Notes: generated by a model not told the origin, from the letters alone. Positions 14,778 through 24,341 are shown, numbered from the stretch's first letter. The stretch is 29,654 nt of DNA from a virus (IMGVR_UViG_3300020159_000508:1-29654); one strand, 5' to 3'. Numbers and translations: made by a program.

Positions 14778-15650
14778 ATGGCTAAGACAATTGTCATAAA
14801 GTTAAAAAAGGCTGGCAGAAGAGCAACTGTGTTTTCCATATCTGATGATATGGGAAACATACTTGCTACTGATGTGCCTAAAAGTCAATTGATTTCTGGA
14901 TTAGCTTTGAGTGTTAATGATTCTGTAAATGTGATTATTATAAAATCAACAGGGATTAACTGTTGTGGAAGTGTATGGAATATTCCTGTTACAACAATCA
15001 CCAATCCAGAACTAGCTGCTATTAAGTTTCAAGATTCTAACACAGCATCTCTCTGGAGACATCTTACCAATCCTGTAATATACAATACATATTACGGATG
15101 TGTAAGACCTTATATTATTGAGTATCCTTTCGCATACCAATACTATGATGAGATTCTTCAGAATGTAAAGGATTACACAAAGGCATATATATATTTGCCA
15201 AGTGAACAAGGTGTGTTTGATGATAATAGAAAGATAGAAGTGGATAATGAGTGGTTCAATAAAGCTGTACTTTATAATGGTCAGCAGAGTTCTGGCATCC
15301 TTGAACTTGTGCCAAAACCACAAAACAACCTAAGAGAGTATCTGAAGTATCCTATTTACAACACTAGTAGTAAAACTATTACATATACAAAAAGTGATAA
15401 CTTCTATCAATACAACACCTTCTGGGGACTTGTTAAAAACAAACAAGTTCCTTTATTTATAAAAAGTTGTGAAACCATGTCTATTGATAAACTAGTGAAT
15501 CAAGAAAACATGGATTATGGCAAGAGATCATTTAAGAAGGAACCTCTAAGAGCAAAAGACTTGAAGGTGAGACACATATTAGATAACAAAGATTATGTAC
15601 ATTTGGTAAGTCAATTTATTTACACTCCTGCTCAAATCTCTTACAAATAA
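14778..15650 (+). CDS. Muzzle C-terminal-domain protein fused to a shared N-terminal module
   Basis: Residues 1-72 of this 290-residue protein repeat the module of the preceding gene (TIVIKLKKAG ... SISDDMG ... STGINCCGSVWNIPVT). Residues 80-290 differ: PFAYQYYDEILQNVKDY (117-133), VDNEWFNKAVLYNGQQSSG (155-173), SDNFYQYNTFW (206-216), NMDYGKRSFKKEP (244-256), then RAKDLKVRHILDN and a final HLVSQFIYTPAQISYK. From memory of crAss-like proteins, this second part matches the C-terminal end of the large muzzle/stabilization chain, usually in one polypeptide. Here it is a separate gene, two genes downstream. Its stop overlaps the next ATG (TAATG). The homology rests on recall and needs an alignment. 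Confidence 0.65.
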   Translation: MAKTIVIKLKKAGRRATVFSISDDMGNILATDVPKSQLISGLALSVNDSVNVIIIKSTGINCCGSVWNIPVTTITNPELAAIKFQDSNTASLWRHLTNPVIYNTYYGCVRPYIIEYPFAYQYYDEILQNVKDYTKAYIYLPSEQGVFDDNRKIEVDNEWFNKAVLYNGQQSSGILELVPKPQNNLREYLKYPIYNTSSKTITYTKSDNFYQYNTFWGLVKNKQVPLFIKSCETMSIDKLVNQENMDYGKRSFKKEPLRAKDLKVRHILDNKDYVHLVSQFIYTPAQISYK

Positions 15651-18571
15651 TGGCTAACAAGATTAAATGCACATGTGGACATTCCTGGAATAAATCAGAT
15701 TCCAGTAAGAAGGATGCAACAGTGTGCCATGTATGTGGAAAGAACAATATGAAAGATGGTGGCTGGCTTGATAAGTATGATGTTCCTGAAGCACAGAATG
15801 GTATAGAAGGAACAATGGGTGGATTGACAGACATTGGATTTAATTACAATGGTGCATGGGGAGGTCCTTCTATGGCAATGGGAGGATCAATGCCTGGTGC
15901 TGTAGGATTCACATACGCACGTACACAGGGAATTCCTTCAGAAGGACCATATGCTAAGAAGACAAAAGCTAGTGCTCAGGATGGTACAGATGTGAAGAAG
16001 CCAAGAACAGACATGCTCACAATGGATGAGTACCGTGTTCAAAAAGCTAAACAATCTACTGTTACCAAAGCTGAACCTAAAAGATCTACTGCTTCAAAAG
16101 CATTAGCTATAGCTTCTAATCCTATGACTGCTTTGTCATATAAAGTGAAAGGTCAGGATATACCAGAGAATTTTGAAAGAGGTGAGAGAAATCGTCTAGA
16201 TTATGCAATGGATATAATTAATCCTTTTTCATATATTGATCAGGCTAGACAAGTTAAAGAAGATATTAATCGAGGAAACTTATTATCAGCTGGAGTTGGT
16301 GCATTAGGTCTTATTCCTGGTGAAGGGGCTGTTGGAAGAAGTTCTGGTAAATTTATTCATAATAAAAAAGGTGTATCATTAAAAGATCTTGAAGGTACTA
16401 TAAACTATCATTTAGGTGAAGGATTAGGTATTAAAAAAGGTTCTGAAAATCTTACAGTAAAAATTAGACCAGAAGATTTATATCCTGAAATTCATGTAGC
16501 AGAAACCGCACCTAAGTTTACAATTGATTTATATAATGAAGGTAGACTTTCTGGATTTATTGGATTAGATAAATTAAGGACTGGTGAATATGATATACCA
16601 GGTAAGAAAGGAACTATATATACTAAAACTGCAGATTATCCTTATCAATTCTCAAGACGTGGAGAAGATGCTTTAAAAGGTTCTGGCATCTCTGGAGAAT
16701 TTAACAAAGCTCTTACAAATGCATTACGAGATCATGAATTAGGTAGATTGTATTCATCTACAAGACATACAGATGAAGGGTTGGCTAGATGGAAAAATCT
16801 TGTAAAAAAAGGAAAAGCTATAGAAGTAGCTCCAAAAAGATTTAAACTTCTTCAAAATGGTGGAGAAATGAAATTCTACCAAGAAGGACTAGATTGGAAA
16901 CCAAGGAATATTAGTAGAGATGGTTCTATAACAAAAGATGACAATGGTTATTGGAATCCAGAGAACTGGGGAGAACCTGTAGAAATAGGAAGCAATGAAA
17001 TAACAATGCAAGGAGTGTATGAACCTCTTCTTGGCATATCTGATACAGGAGATGTACAATACATGGAACCTGGTCAAGATTATAAATTTAAAGGTAATAA
17101 AGTTACAGAGTATCCTATTGCTCAAGAAGGTATAAAAACTTCAGCAAATCCTTATTTCAAATCTGCTAAAGAAAGAGATGCCTATAGACAAAGGTTGAAA
17201 GAAGTTTCTGAACAAGCTCTAAGTGTTGGTTCTGATAAAGATTTGTTGATAGGAACTTCCTATCATAACATAGATGAGGGAAACAACTGTATAAATGGTA
17301 TATGTGGATTAAATCGTAGAGCAGGTATAACGTATAATAAACCTACTGATGTAGATAGGTTTTTAAGTGGAGAAAAGTTTGCACAAGCTGTGGCAAAGGG
17401 AGATGAAGATTATTATCAAGTTGATGGTAATTTTCAAATAGGTGATCACATGATGTATAGAAAGAAAAAAGGAACAGCTAGTCACAACAAAATTATTTAT
17501 GATAGCTTTGTAAATGACCAAGGTGAGAAAGTTTACAAAGTGATAGATAATGCTGGTGGTAAACAAATGAAAACTGATAACTATACAGAATCAGAACTTA
17601 AAAAAATGCAACTCGAAGGAGGTGGAGGGTATGATAAAGTTAACATTTATAGACCAGGATACAGTATAGATAAAACACTTATTGAAAAAGAAAGATTAGA
17701 AAGAACATCACCTGAAGCAAGAAAAGCATTAGCAGATCGTGCAGAAAGAATAGCTTGGGAAACTTCAAATAATCCAGGGTATAAATACTCAATTAGAAAA
17801 GATAGTGAGTATTATAATGATCAACCTGAAGGAATGCAAAAGTTTATTGAGTTTGCTAATGATGACAAAAAAATCAATAAGCTTGTTGAAAAGTTAGGAG
17901 TAGACAAGGGTGTTATACATGATGAATTACTTAATACTTTTGGTGAGTTGGGTCAAGAGAATAAATGGGAGGATAGAACATTTGGTGGAACAGGTGGTAT
18001 CGAAAACACTATTGAGAAAATCTTTAAACCCAAATCTTGGTCAATAGGTCCTGGTCAAATAAAGTTTAATACAATTGATCCAGAACTTAAACAAAAGTTC
18101 AATATTAAGAAGCCAAAAGACTTATACGATTTTGATAAGATTATTCCATTGATGACCGCAATGAATATAAAAAATCGTAAGTATATGGAAAATCAAGGTA
18201 AAGATCTTTCTACAAAACTTATAGGTAAACCAGGAGTTGGTGCAGATGAATTAGAAGGCGGTGTTGGTAGATGGACTCCATACATGTACAGAGGAAAATT
18301 GAGTAATCCTGTTAGTATAGCAAATGAAGAAATAGCAGGTTCAGATCTATACGGACAAGAACTTACAGATAAAAGAAATAGCATCATTAGAGATAAAGCA
18401 AGTTTATTTGATAAAGGATCATATGCATCAAATGTATTTGAAAATATAGACAAAAATCTAGAAAGAACTCTTCCTGGAGAGTACTTTTATCTTCCTCAAG
18501 AAATGCAACCCATCAAAATAACTGCCAAGAAAAAGAAAAAGAACGGTGGTTGGTTAGAGAAATATAAATAA
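15650..18571 (+). CDS. Multidomain virion protein: zinc ribbon, papain-like peptidase/amidase candidate, lysozyme-like candidate
   Basis: Domains of this 973-residue protein, in order: a zinc-ribbon-like start (C7, C9, H11, C26, C29) leading to GGWLDKY (37-43); a Gly-rich linker; residues 230-400, ending in LYSSTRHTDEGLARWKNLV (367-385), which may be GNAT-like; residues 530-670 with NNCINGICG (C547, C552), GDHMMY (598-603), SHNKIIYD (H612) and VIDNAGG (N634), the Cys-His-Asn order of papain-like NlpC/P60 or CHAP hydrolases; residues 750-850 with GELGQENKWE (E766) and SIGPGQIKFNT (798-808), a lytic-transglycosylase-like pattern; and a C-terminal Lys run with NGGWLEKY (965-972). It is probably a virion-borne peptidoglycan-opening enzyme. 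No signal peptide is visible. Catalytic residues are proposals. Confidence 0.7.
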   Translation: MANKIKCTCGHSWNKSDSSKKDATVCHVCGKNNMKDGGWLDKYDVPEAQNGIEGTMGGLTDIGFNYNGAWGGPSMAMGGSMPGAVGFTYARTQGIPSEGPYAKKTKASAQDGTDVKKPRTDMLTMDEYRVQKAKQSTVTKAEPKRSTASKALAIASNPMTALSYKVKGQDIPENFERGERNRLDYAMDIINPFSYIDQARQVKEDINRGNLLSAGVGALGLIPGEGAVGRSSGKFIHNKKGVSLKDLEGTINYHLGEGLGIKKGSENLTVKIRPEDLYPEIHVAETAPKFTIDLYNEGRLSGFIGLDKLRTGEYDIPGKKGTIYTKTADYPYQFSRRGEDALKGSGISGEFNKALTNALRDHELGRLYSSTRHTDEGLARWKNLVKKGKAIEVAPKRFKLLQNGGEMKFYQEGLDWKPRNISRDGSITKDDNGYWNPENWGEPVEIGSNEITMQGVYEPLLGISDTGDVQYMEPGQDYKFKGNKVTEYPIAQEGIKTSANPYFKSAKERDAYRQRLKEVSEQALSVGSDKDLLIGTSYHNIDEGNNCINGICGLNRRAGITYNKPTDVDRFLSGEKFAQAVAKGDEDYYQVDGNFQIGDHMMYRKKKGTASHNKIIYDSFVNDQGEKVYKVIDNAGGKQMKTDNYTESELKKMQLEGGGGYDKVNIYRPGYSIDKTLIEKERLERTSPEARKALADRAERIAWETSNNPGYKYSIRKDSEYYNDQPEGMQKFIEFANDDKKINKLVEKLGVDKGVIHDELLNTFGELGQENKWEDRTFGGTGGIENTIEKIFKPKSWSIGPGQIKFNTIDPELKQKFNIKKPKDLYDFDKIIPLMTAMNIKNRKYMENQGKDLSTKLIGKPGVGADELEGGVGRWTPYMYRGKLSNPVSIANEEIAGSDLYGQELTDKRNSIIRDKASLFDKGSYASNVFENIDKNLERTLPGEYFYLPQEMQPIKITAKKKKKNGGWLEKYK

Positions 18572-18592
18572 AAACCTGTACAATAACATATT

Positions 18593-21481
18593 ATGAAGAA
18601 AGACATTTTGAAAATTGCTGGTGTTAAGTCTGAAGCTGAGTTCTATAAGAAGTTTCCTTCAGAAGCTGAATTTATGGCTAAGCATGGTGGTGCTTTTATG
18701 AAAGCCAAGATGGGAGCATCTATGGTTAAAAAGCAATTAACACAGCTTACAGATTTCTCTAATCCTCCACAAGCACTAGATGGACAAAAAATAGGTGGAT
18801 TACCTCCTGCATACCAATATGATCTGTATGATCCTTACAGTGGAAAGGTAAACAATGCTGCTAAGTACAACAAGCGTACAGGTATGATTGATTCTCCTAC
18901 AGGACAAGTTAGCATGGCTGACACTCAACAATTAGGATTTGGAGACAATGGTAAAAAGTCACCTAATAGATTTATAAAAGATTTAAATGCTAATGATATA
19001 CAATCAGGTGTTCAAATGGGATCAACACTTGGTAAGAATTTCCAAAAAATAAGTACTGCTATTGAAGAAAAGAAAAAAGCAAAAAGATTAAACGCTTTAA
19101 GTCCTATAGTTCTACAAGCATCTGGAACCAGACCAGAAGAGATGAAACGTAGATATGTTAGACCTGAGGACAATATAGTTGATCCAGGACAAATTAGTAG
19201 TCCTTATGGAACAGGTATGGACTTCCTACAGATGGCATATGGTGGATCTATTGGTGGTAATCCAACAGAGATTCAGAACATGTATAACCCTGGAGACATT
19301 TATTCTGACATGGGATATGAACCATTGAGTGAGAGTGATGTGGTAAAACAATATAGAAAAGGTGGAGGCATTCCAAAAGCTCAAGGTGGCATGGAAATGA
19401 TTATAGAGGGAGTTAATACTGTAGGAGACCTAGCTGCTGGTATTATAGGTATAGGTACTAAAAAACTTAATAAAGAAAGCCAACAGCGTCTTGGACAAGC
19501 TGCTTTTCAATCAGGTATGCAAGATTTGCAAGAGAATCAATATTCTGGATTTATGGAAGATGGAGGAGAAGTTGGACTCAAGTATTTGAGCCATGATTGG
19601 CAGCCACAGGTGATTACAAAGTTTGGTGACTATGATGTGAAAGATCTTCTTAAAGATGACCCAACTATGGACACTCTTAGATCTGGTGGTCATTTAAAAG
19701 ATTTTCCTGTAATTCCTCCTAGTGCAAGAGCGATGTCTACAGAAAGACCTAGCATGCAAATGGGTGGTGAACTTCAAACACATTGGGGTGGTGGAGCTGA
19801 AACCATTTCTCAGAATCCATTCTTACCAGGAGATGGAGAAACTATAATGTTCAGAGGACAATCTCATGATGAATCTGATGGAAAAGGAAGAACAGGTATT
19901 GGTATCACTTATGGTGACAATCCTGTAGAAGTGGAAAGGGGTGAACCTGCTGTAAAGCTTCAAGATGGTGGTGAAGAAGAAAGTCTTGTTGTATATGGTA
20001 ATATGAAGATTCCTTCTTACGGAGTGAGTGAACTTAATGACCCTAAAGCAAAAGGTAAGAAGTTCAAGAGTTATGTAAATGACCTGAGTAAGATGGAGGT
20101 TAAGCAAAACAAGATAATTAATAAATCTATTTCTGGACTGGATAGTGCTGATATTAATGATCCTTACACACTTTTGTCATTCAATTCTGACAAAGCAAAT
20201 TTAACTGGAGCGTACATGAAACTAAAAGATATTGCTCAGAAGAAACAAGTTGCTGCTGGTATACAGAATGCTATTCTAGATACAGCACAGGAACAAGGAT
20301 TAGATAGCGATGCTCTTTCTAAAGGTAATATTAAAAAAGCTAAAGCTTCAGACATGGCTAAGTTTGGTGGTAAGTTTACACAAGCGCAACCTGGAATAAA
20401 TCAACCTCTCACTCCTATTTTGCCAATGAGCACATATTATAGGATTGATCCAAGATCTTATTCTCCAATGGTTACAGCTTCTGAACTAAAGAATAAAATG
20501 GAACAGAAACCTGTTAATAAAAAAACAGTTGCTAAAGGTAAAGCTCCAGTTAAAGAAACAATTGAAGCATCTACACGTATTGAACCGTTTACATCTATAG
20601 ATGTTCCAAGAAAGCTAAAAAGTGCTGCAGACATGGATATCACTCCAAAAGTAACTGCTGAAGTTCCTGGTTATGCAAAGAATTTAAAAAGTCCTACACA
20701 ACTGACACCAGAAGATAAGTTCGATTGGATGGATATATACAGGCAGGCGCAACCCTATCTTATTCCTAGCAATCAAGAAGCTCTTGATCCAGCTCAACTT
20801 GCACCAGAAATGTTTGCTTTGGCAGCCAACCAACTAGAACCTGTACAAGCACAAACCTTCCAACCTATGCTGGAAGAAATGCCCACTGTATCTTTTCAGG
20901 ATCAATTAAATGAGATTCAGGCTGAAGCTAATGCTGCTAGGAGAATGGCAGGAACTAACCCAGCAGCTCAGGCAATGATAAGCTCACAGGCAGCTTCTGC
21001 TAAGAACAAAGTGTTAGGGGAACAACTTAGGACTAACCAAGCTATGCAGGCTGAGTCTAGAAGAAGAAATCTCAGCGTTCTAAATGATGCTACACTCAAA
21101 AATCTAAATATTCTTGATCAACAGTACCAAAGACAATCTCAGGCTAAATCAGCTACAAAAGCTCAAGCACAATCAGCTCTTAGCTCAATAGCTGACAAAA
21201 TAGCTAAGAACAAACTTGAGAATAAGACATTGGGAGTGTATGAGAACATGTACAATTATAGGTTTGGTCCTAAAGGAAGAGCTTACAATGTTAATGCTCC
21301 TTATGATTTTAATATGGATGGAAATCCTTTTGCTAGAACAACTGGTGGAAAAGGACAACTGGCTCCAGGGTATGAGTTTACATATGATGCCACTGGTAAT
21401 ATAATTGGCACCAAAAAATCATCAAAAGAAGATACGACTGGTAAAAATGGTACTATTGTAAAAGCTATCAAAAACTTATAA
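18593..21481 (+). CDS. Internal (cargo-type) virion protein, 962 aa
   Basis: The N-terminus has two short repeats, SEAEFYKKFP and SEAEFMAKHG (13-32), then AFMKAKMG. Residues 380-480 are Gly-rich with WGGGAE, FRGQSHDESDG and IGITYGDNPVEVERGEPAVK. Residues 486-595 are helical (GKKFKSYVNDLSK, IQNAILDTAQEQG, AKFGGKF). Residues 720-890 form a long Gln/Ala-rich helical region (NQLEPVQAQTFQP, then SFQDQLNEIQAEANAARRMA). These segments are ones I associate with large late proteins of crAss-like and other Bacteroidetes phages found next to cargo genes. There is no catalytic motif or membrane helix. A role in filling the tail or capsid interior and being ejected is inferred from position. A 21-base gap separates it from the upstream gene. 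Confidence 0.6.
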   Translation: MKKDILKIAGVKSEAEFYKKFPSEAEFMAKHGGAFMKAKMGASMVKKQLTQLTDFSNPPQALDGQKIGGLPPAYQYDLYDPYSGKVNNAAKYNKRTGMIDSPTGQVSMADTQQLGFGDNGKKSPNRFIKDLNANDIQSGVQMGSTLGKNFQKISTAIEEKKKAKRLNALSPIVLQASGTRPEEMKRRYVRPEDNIVDPGQISSPYGTGMDFLQMAYGGSIGGNPTEIQNMYNPGDIYSDMGYEPLSESDVVKQYRKGGGIPKAQGGMEMIIEGVNTVGDLAAGIIGIGTKKLNKESQQRLGQAAFQSGMQDLQENQYSGFMEDGGEVGLKYLSHDWQPQVITKFGDYDVKDLLKDDPTMDTLRSGGHLKDFPVIPPSARAMSTERPSMQMGGELQTHWGGGAETISQNPFLPGDGETIMFRGQSHDESDGKGRTGIGITYGDNPVEVERGEPAVKLQDGGEEESLVVYGNMKIPSYGVSELNDPKAKGKKFKSYVNDLSKMEVKQNKIINKSISGLDSADINDPYTLLSFNSDKANLTGAYMKLKDIAQKKQVAAGIQNAILDTAQEQGLDSDALSKGNIKKAKASDMAKFGGKFTQAQPGINQPLTPILPMSTYYRIDPRSYSPMVTASELKNKMEQKPVNKKTVAKGKAPVKETIEASTRIEPFTSIDVPRKLKSAADMDITPKVTAEVPGYAKNLKSPTQLTPEDKFDWMDIYRQAQPYLIPSNQEALDPAQLAPEMFALAANQLEPVQAQTFQPMLEEMPTVSFQDQLNEIQAEANAARRMAGTNPAAQAMISSQAASAKNKVLGEQLRTNQAMQAESRRRNLSVLNDATLKNLNILDQQYQRQSQAKSATKAQAQSALSSIADKIAKNKLENKTLGVYENMYNYRFGPKGRAYNVNAPYDFNMDGNPFARTTGGKGQLAPGYEFTYDATGNIIGTKKSSKEDTTGKNGTIVKAIKNL

Positions 21482-21522
21482 TCAACTCAGTTATAGCAAC
21501 TTACCAAAATTCGTTATTGCTC

Positions 21523-21553
21523 TTGGTTGCTAAACTATTTTAAATTAAATTTG
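21523..21553 (+). promoter_or_regulatory. Candidate Bacteroidetes-type promoter before the cargo genes
   Basis: In the 86-base gap 21482-21567, TTG (21523-21525, in context CTTGG) is followed after 20 bases by TAAATTTG (21546-21553), matching the Bacteroidetes -33 TTTG / -7 TAnnTTTG pattern. Transcription would start within about 10 bases, close to ATG 21568. The gap also contains an imperfect inverted repeat (TAGCAA at 21494-21499 with TTGCTA at 21527-21532). Confidence 0.45.
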
Positions 21554-21567
21554 CTAACTCATTAATC

Positions 21568-24339
21568 ATGGCTTCATTTACAGACGCAATATCACAATTT
21601 AATCCCTACGTTTCCCAGCTTCCCGTGGATGCTATGGTGAAGGTAGGTATGCAAAAACAAGCTCAGTATGATCAAGGAGTGCAGAAAATTCAAAGCTATG
21701 TAGATAATGTAGCAGGAATGAGTGTTTTGCGTCCTGTGGATAAACAGTATCTTGAGTCAAAAGTTAATCAATTAGGAAGTAGACTTAAGAATGTAGCTGG
21801 TGGAGATTTTTCAAATAGTCAACTTGTTAACTCTGTAGGAGGAATGGTTGGTCAAGTGATAAAAGATCCTCTAGTTATGGCTGCTATGTATTCTACACAG
21901 AACGATGCAAAGAACCAAGCTGAGATGGAAGCTGATGAAAAAACTGGAAAACTTACTCCTCATTCTAGGTATTTTTATGATATTAAGCGTAATGCTTATT
22001 TGAGTAATACAGAATTAAAAAACCAAGAAGGTAAACCTATTACATTCACTGGACAATATCAGCGTTCTTGGGATATTGATAAAAATATAATAGATGCAGT
22101 TAATGCTGTAGGTGAGCGTAAGTATGATGCTAAGCAAATATTTAAGACAGATCCTACTACAGGACGAATACTATATAATACACAAACTATAAAAAATCCT
22201 AAAACAGGAAAAACTGAACAAGTTCAGGGCACTCCAATTCTTTCTGAATATGCTACAAGAGAGATAAAAGAAGGTAAGTTTAGTGAGAACATCTCTGCTG
22301 CTATCGATAGTGTATTATCTAGACCAGAAGCTCAACAAGAACTTTTGATGAGAGGTGTCTACACTTACAGAGGATATGATGACATTAATGATTTTGTTGC
22401 TGAGTATGAGAAAGAAAAGAGAACAGGACTTTCTCTTTTAGAAAGCAAGAAGCTTGAATTAATGAATAAGGTTCTTCTTGAAACAGATCCAGATAGAAAG
22501 GAACAACTTAAGAGATTGGTTGATTCTACTGAGAGTGAAATGTCCACACTTTCAAAATACGAAGATCCAAGAATCAAACAAGCAATAGCAACAAAAGATC
22601 TGGATGCTTACAAAGCAATGGTTTACACACAGCGTCAGAAGAACAATTGGATGACTTCGTATGTAACTGAATCAAACACAATAGATTATGTAGAAAGTGC
22701 TCCTTGGCAAGCTTATAGGCAAAAGATTAAAGATGAGAGAGATTGGTGGTCTACACAAGATGCAAGTAGCAGAGGATGGGCAGCAGTAAATATTTCTAGA
22801 CAAAATGCAGCTCTTGAGGCAGAGAAGTGGAAATATGATCCAAATAATCCAGATGCAGCAATCAATCAAGCTAAACCTTATGAAAAAGCTTCCACTCCAC
22901 AAGAACTATATAATAATTGGATAAGTTCAGGAGCAGAGGCTAGTGATAACTACGATGCTTCTAAAAAACAGTTTGTTGTAGATTACATGAAAGCATTGAA
23001 TTATGGGAATGGAAGAACCTACTCAGATGATGAAATAACAAGAAGTGCATATCAATATGAAAAAGACCGTCCTGGTTTTTTCGAAAGACAATACGCAATA
23101 GCAAAATCTAATGTACAAAACAATCCTACAAACCCAGCTTTCTCAAATCTCATAACTTCTCTACCTGGAGTAAATCGTCTTGAGAAACAAGTTGAGAATT
23201 TCTCTAGAGAAGTTGATGAAATTAACAATGATCCAGAAGTTATAGCTGCAGCTGGAGGAAAAAAAGCTTCAGATTTAGAAAAGAACTTTAAAACTGCAAA
23301 GGTTAAATTTCAAGGTTTTGGTGGTAAAGAAATTACTCTTACACCAAGAGATCAAATTAATTTAGCAACTGTTTTGTCAACCACAAGAGGTTCTGCACAA
23401 AACAATAGAGCAGAACAAGAACTTAAAGCTAGTACAGGGATGACATCTGCTAATATTCTTCCTGTAATGGGTGTTATAGGAAAAGAAACAAAGGAAAGAA
23501 GTTTGCTTGGTAAAATATTTATTGATCCTATAGTTGATTATAGATCTGCTGAACATAAAGCTGCTGCTGCAAATATATATAAATATGCAGATGTTATTGG
23601 TTCAGATGTAACTAATGCTAAAGAGAATGTGCTGAAACAAAAAATGAAAGGATCCAGTCCTGTAGCATTTGAACTATTCTCTCCTGGTGCTAAAACTCCT
23701 GAGAAGGAATCAACTGTAGAAAGACTTAAAACTGTGCTTGCTGATAAGAATATAAGCGATGAAGATGTTTCTAAGTTTGCAGCATTCTATTCAGGAACTG
23801 GTGCAGATAAAGATGCATACACAGTGAACATTGGTGTTAATAGAGGTGGTGCTTTTGGTGGAGAACCTAAATTGAGTCTTGATCTATATGATAAAGATGG
23901 ATTAGTAAAATCTGTCATTGTAAGTAAAAACGATGCTGATTATATAAAAGGAACAAGATTAAACATACCAGCTCCTGTATCAGATGCTGTAAAGAGAGTT
24001 AACTGGAATACTAAAACAGGTTCTACAAACTCTATGACAGCTGACCTAAACAATCCAAATGCTTATAAAGGAGCATTCTATCAGAGCGATGATTTCTATT
24101 CACTCAATAGACCTAATCTATTAGGGGCTGATATAAAAATAAATAATCTTGGTCAACCAAATGTATATTTTTATACAAAGGATAGGAACGGTAATCCTAA
24201 AGCTGCACCTTTTAAAGCCAGTGCTTCTGACATTTTACCAACTGGATTTTCTAGTATAGATGCAGCAGATAAGTTCATAAAAGGTATCACTACCGCTGCT
24301 CAGATTGATAACATCTTGAAGAACGCAAATATAAAATAG
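21568..24339 (+). CDS. Cargo protein of crAss-like virions, 923 aa
   Basis: The start is characteristic of the family as I know it: SFTDAISQFNPYVSQLPVDA, then MVKVGMQKQAQYDQGVQKIQ (about residues 23-42), a helical segment that repeats through LRPVDKQYLESKVNQLGSRL. The body is mainly helical and charged with no transmembrane segment or enzyme signature, with a beta-richer stretch near 770-900 (YTVNIGVNRGGAFGG, LSLDLYDKDG). In phicrAss001 a protein in the equivalent place after the muzzle is packed as cargo in the capsid or tail and expelled with the DNA. It is preceded by a candidate promoter and followed after 2 bases by the giant gene. Confidence is good for the family, moderate for the role. 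Confidence 0.7.
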   Translation: MASFTDAISQFNPYVSQLPVDAMVKVGMQKQAQYDQGVQKIQSYVDNVAGMSVLRPVDKQYLESKVNQLGSRLKNVAGGDFSNSQLVNSVGGMVGQVIKDPLVMAAMYSTQNDAKNQAEMEADEKTGKLTPHSRYFYDIKRNAYLSNTELKNQEGKPITFTGQYQRSWDIDKNIIDAVNAVGERKYDAKQIFKTDPTTGRILYNTQTIKNPKTGKTEQVQGTPILSEYATREIKEGKFSENISAAIDSVLSRPEAQQELLMRGVYTYRGYDDINDFVAEYEKEKRTGLSLLESKKLELMNKVLLETDPDRKEQLKRLVDSTESEMSTLSKYEDPRIKQAIATKDLDAYKAMVYTQRQKNNWMTSYVTESNTIDYVESAPWQAYRQKIKDERDWWSTQDASSRGWAAVNISRQNAALEAEKWKYDPNNPDAAINQAKPYEKASTPQELYNNWISSGAEASDNYDASKKQFVVDYMKALNYGNGRTYSDDEITRSAYQYEKDRPGFFERQYAIAKSNVQNNPTNPAFSNLITSLPGVNRLEKQVENFSREVDEINNDPEVIAAAGGKKASDLEKNFKTAKVKFQGFGGKEITLTPRDQINLATVLSTTRGSAQNNRAEQELKASTGMTSANILPVMGVIGKETKERSLLGKIFIDPIVDYRSAEHKAAAANIYKYADVIGSDVTNAKENVLKQKMKGSSPVAFELFSPGAKTPEKESTVERLKTVLADKNISDEDVSKFAAFYSGTGADKDAYTVNIGVNRGGAFGGEPKLSLDLYDKDGLVKSVIVSKNDADYIKGTRLNIPAPVSDAVKRVNWNTKTGSTNSMTADLNNPNAYKGAFYQSDDFYSLNRPNLLGADIKINNLGQPNVYFYTKDRNGNPKAAPFKASASDILPTGFSSIDAADKFIKGITTAAQIDNILKNANIK

Positions 24340-24341
24340 TT

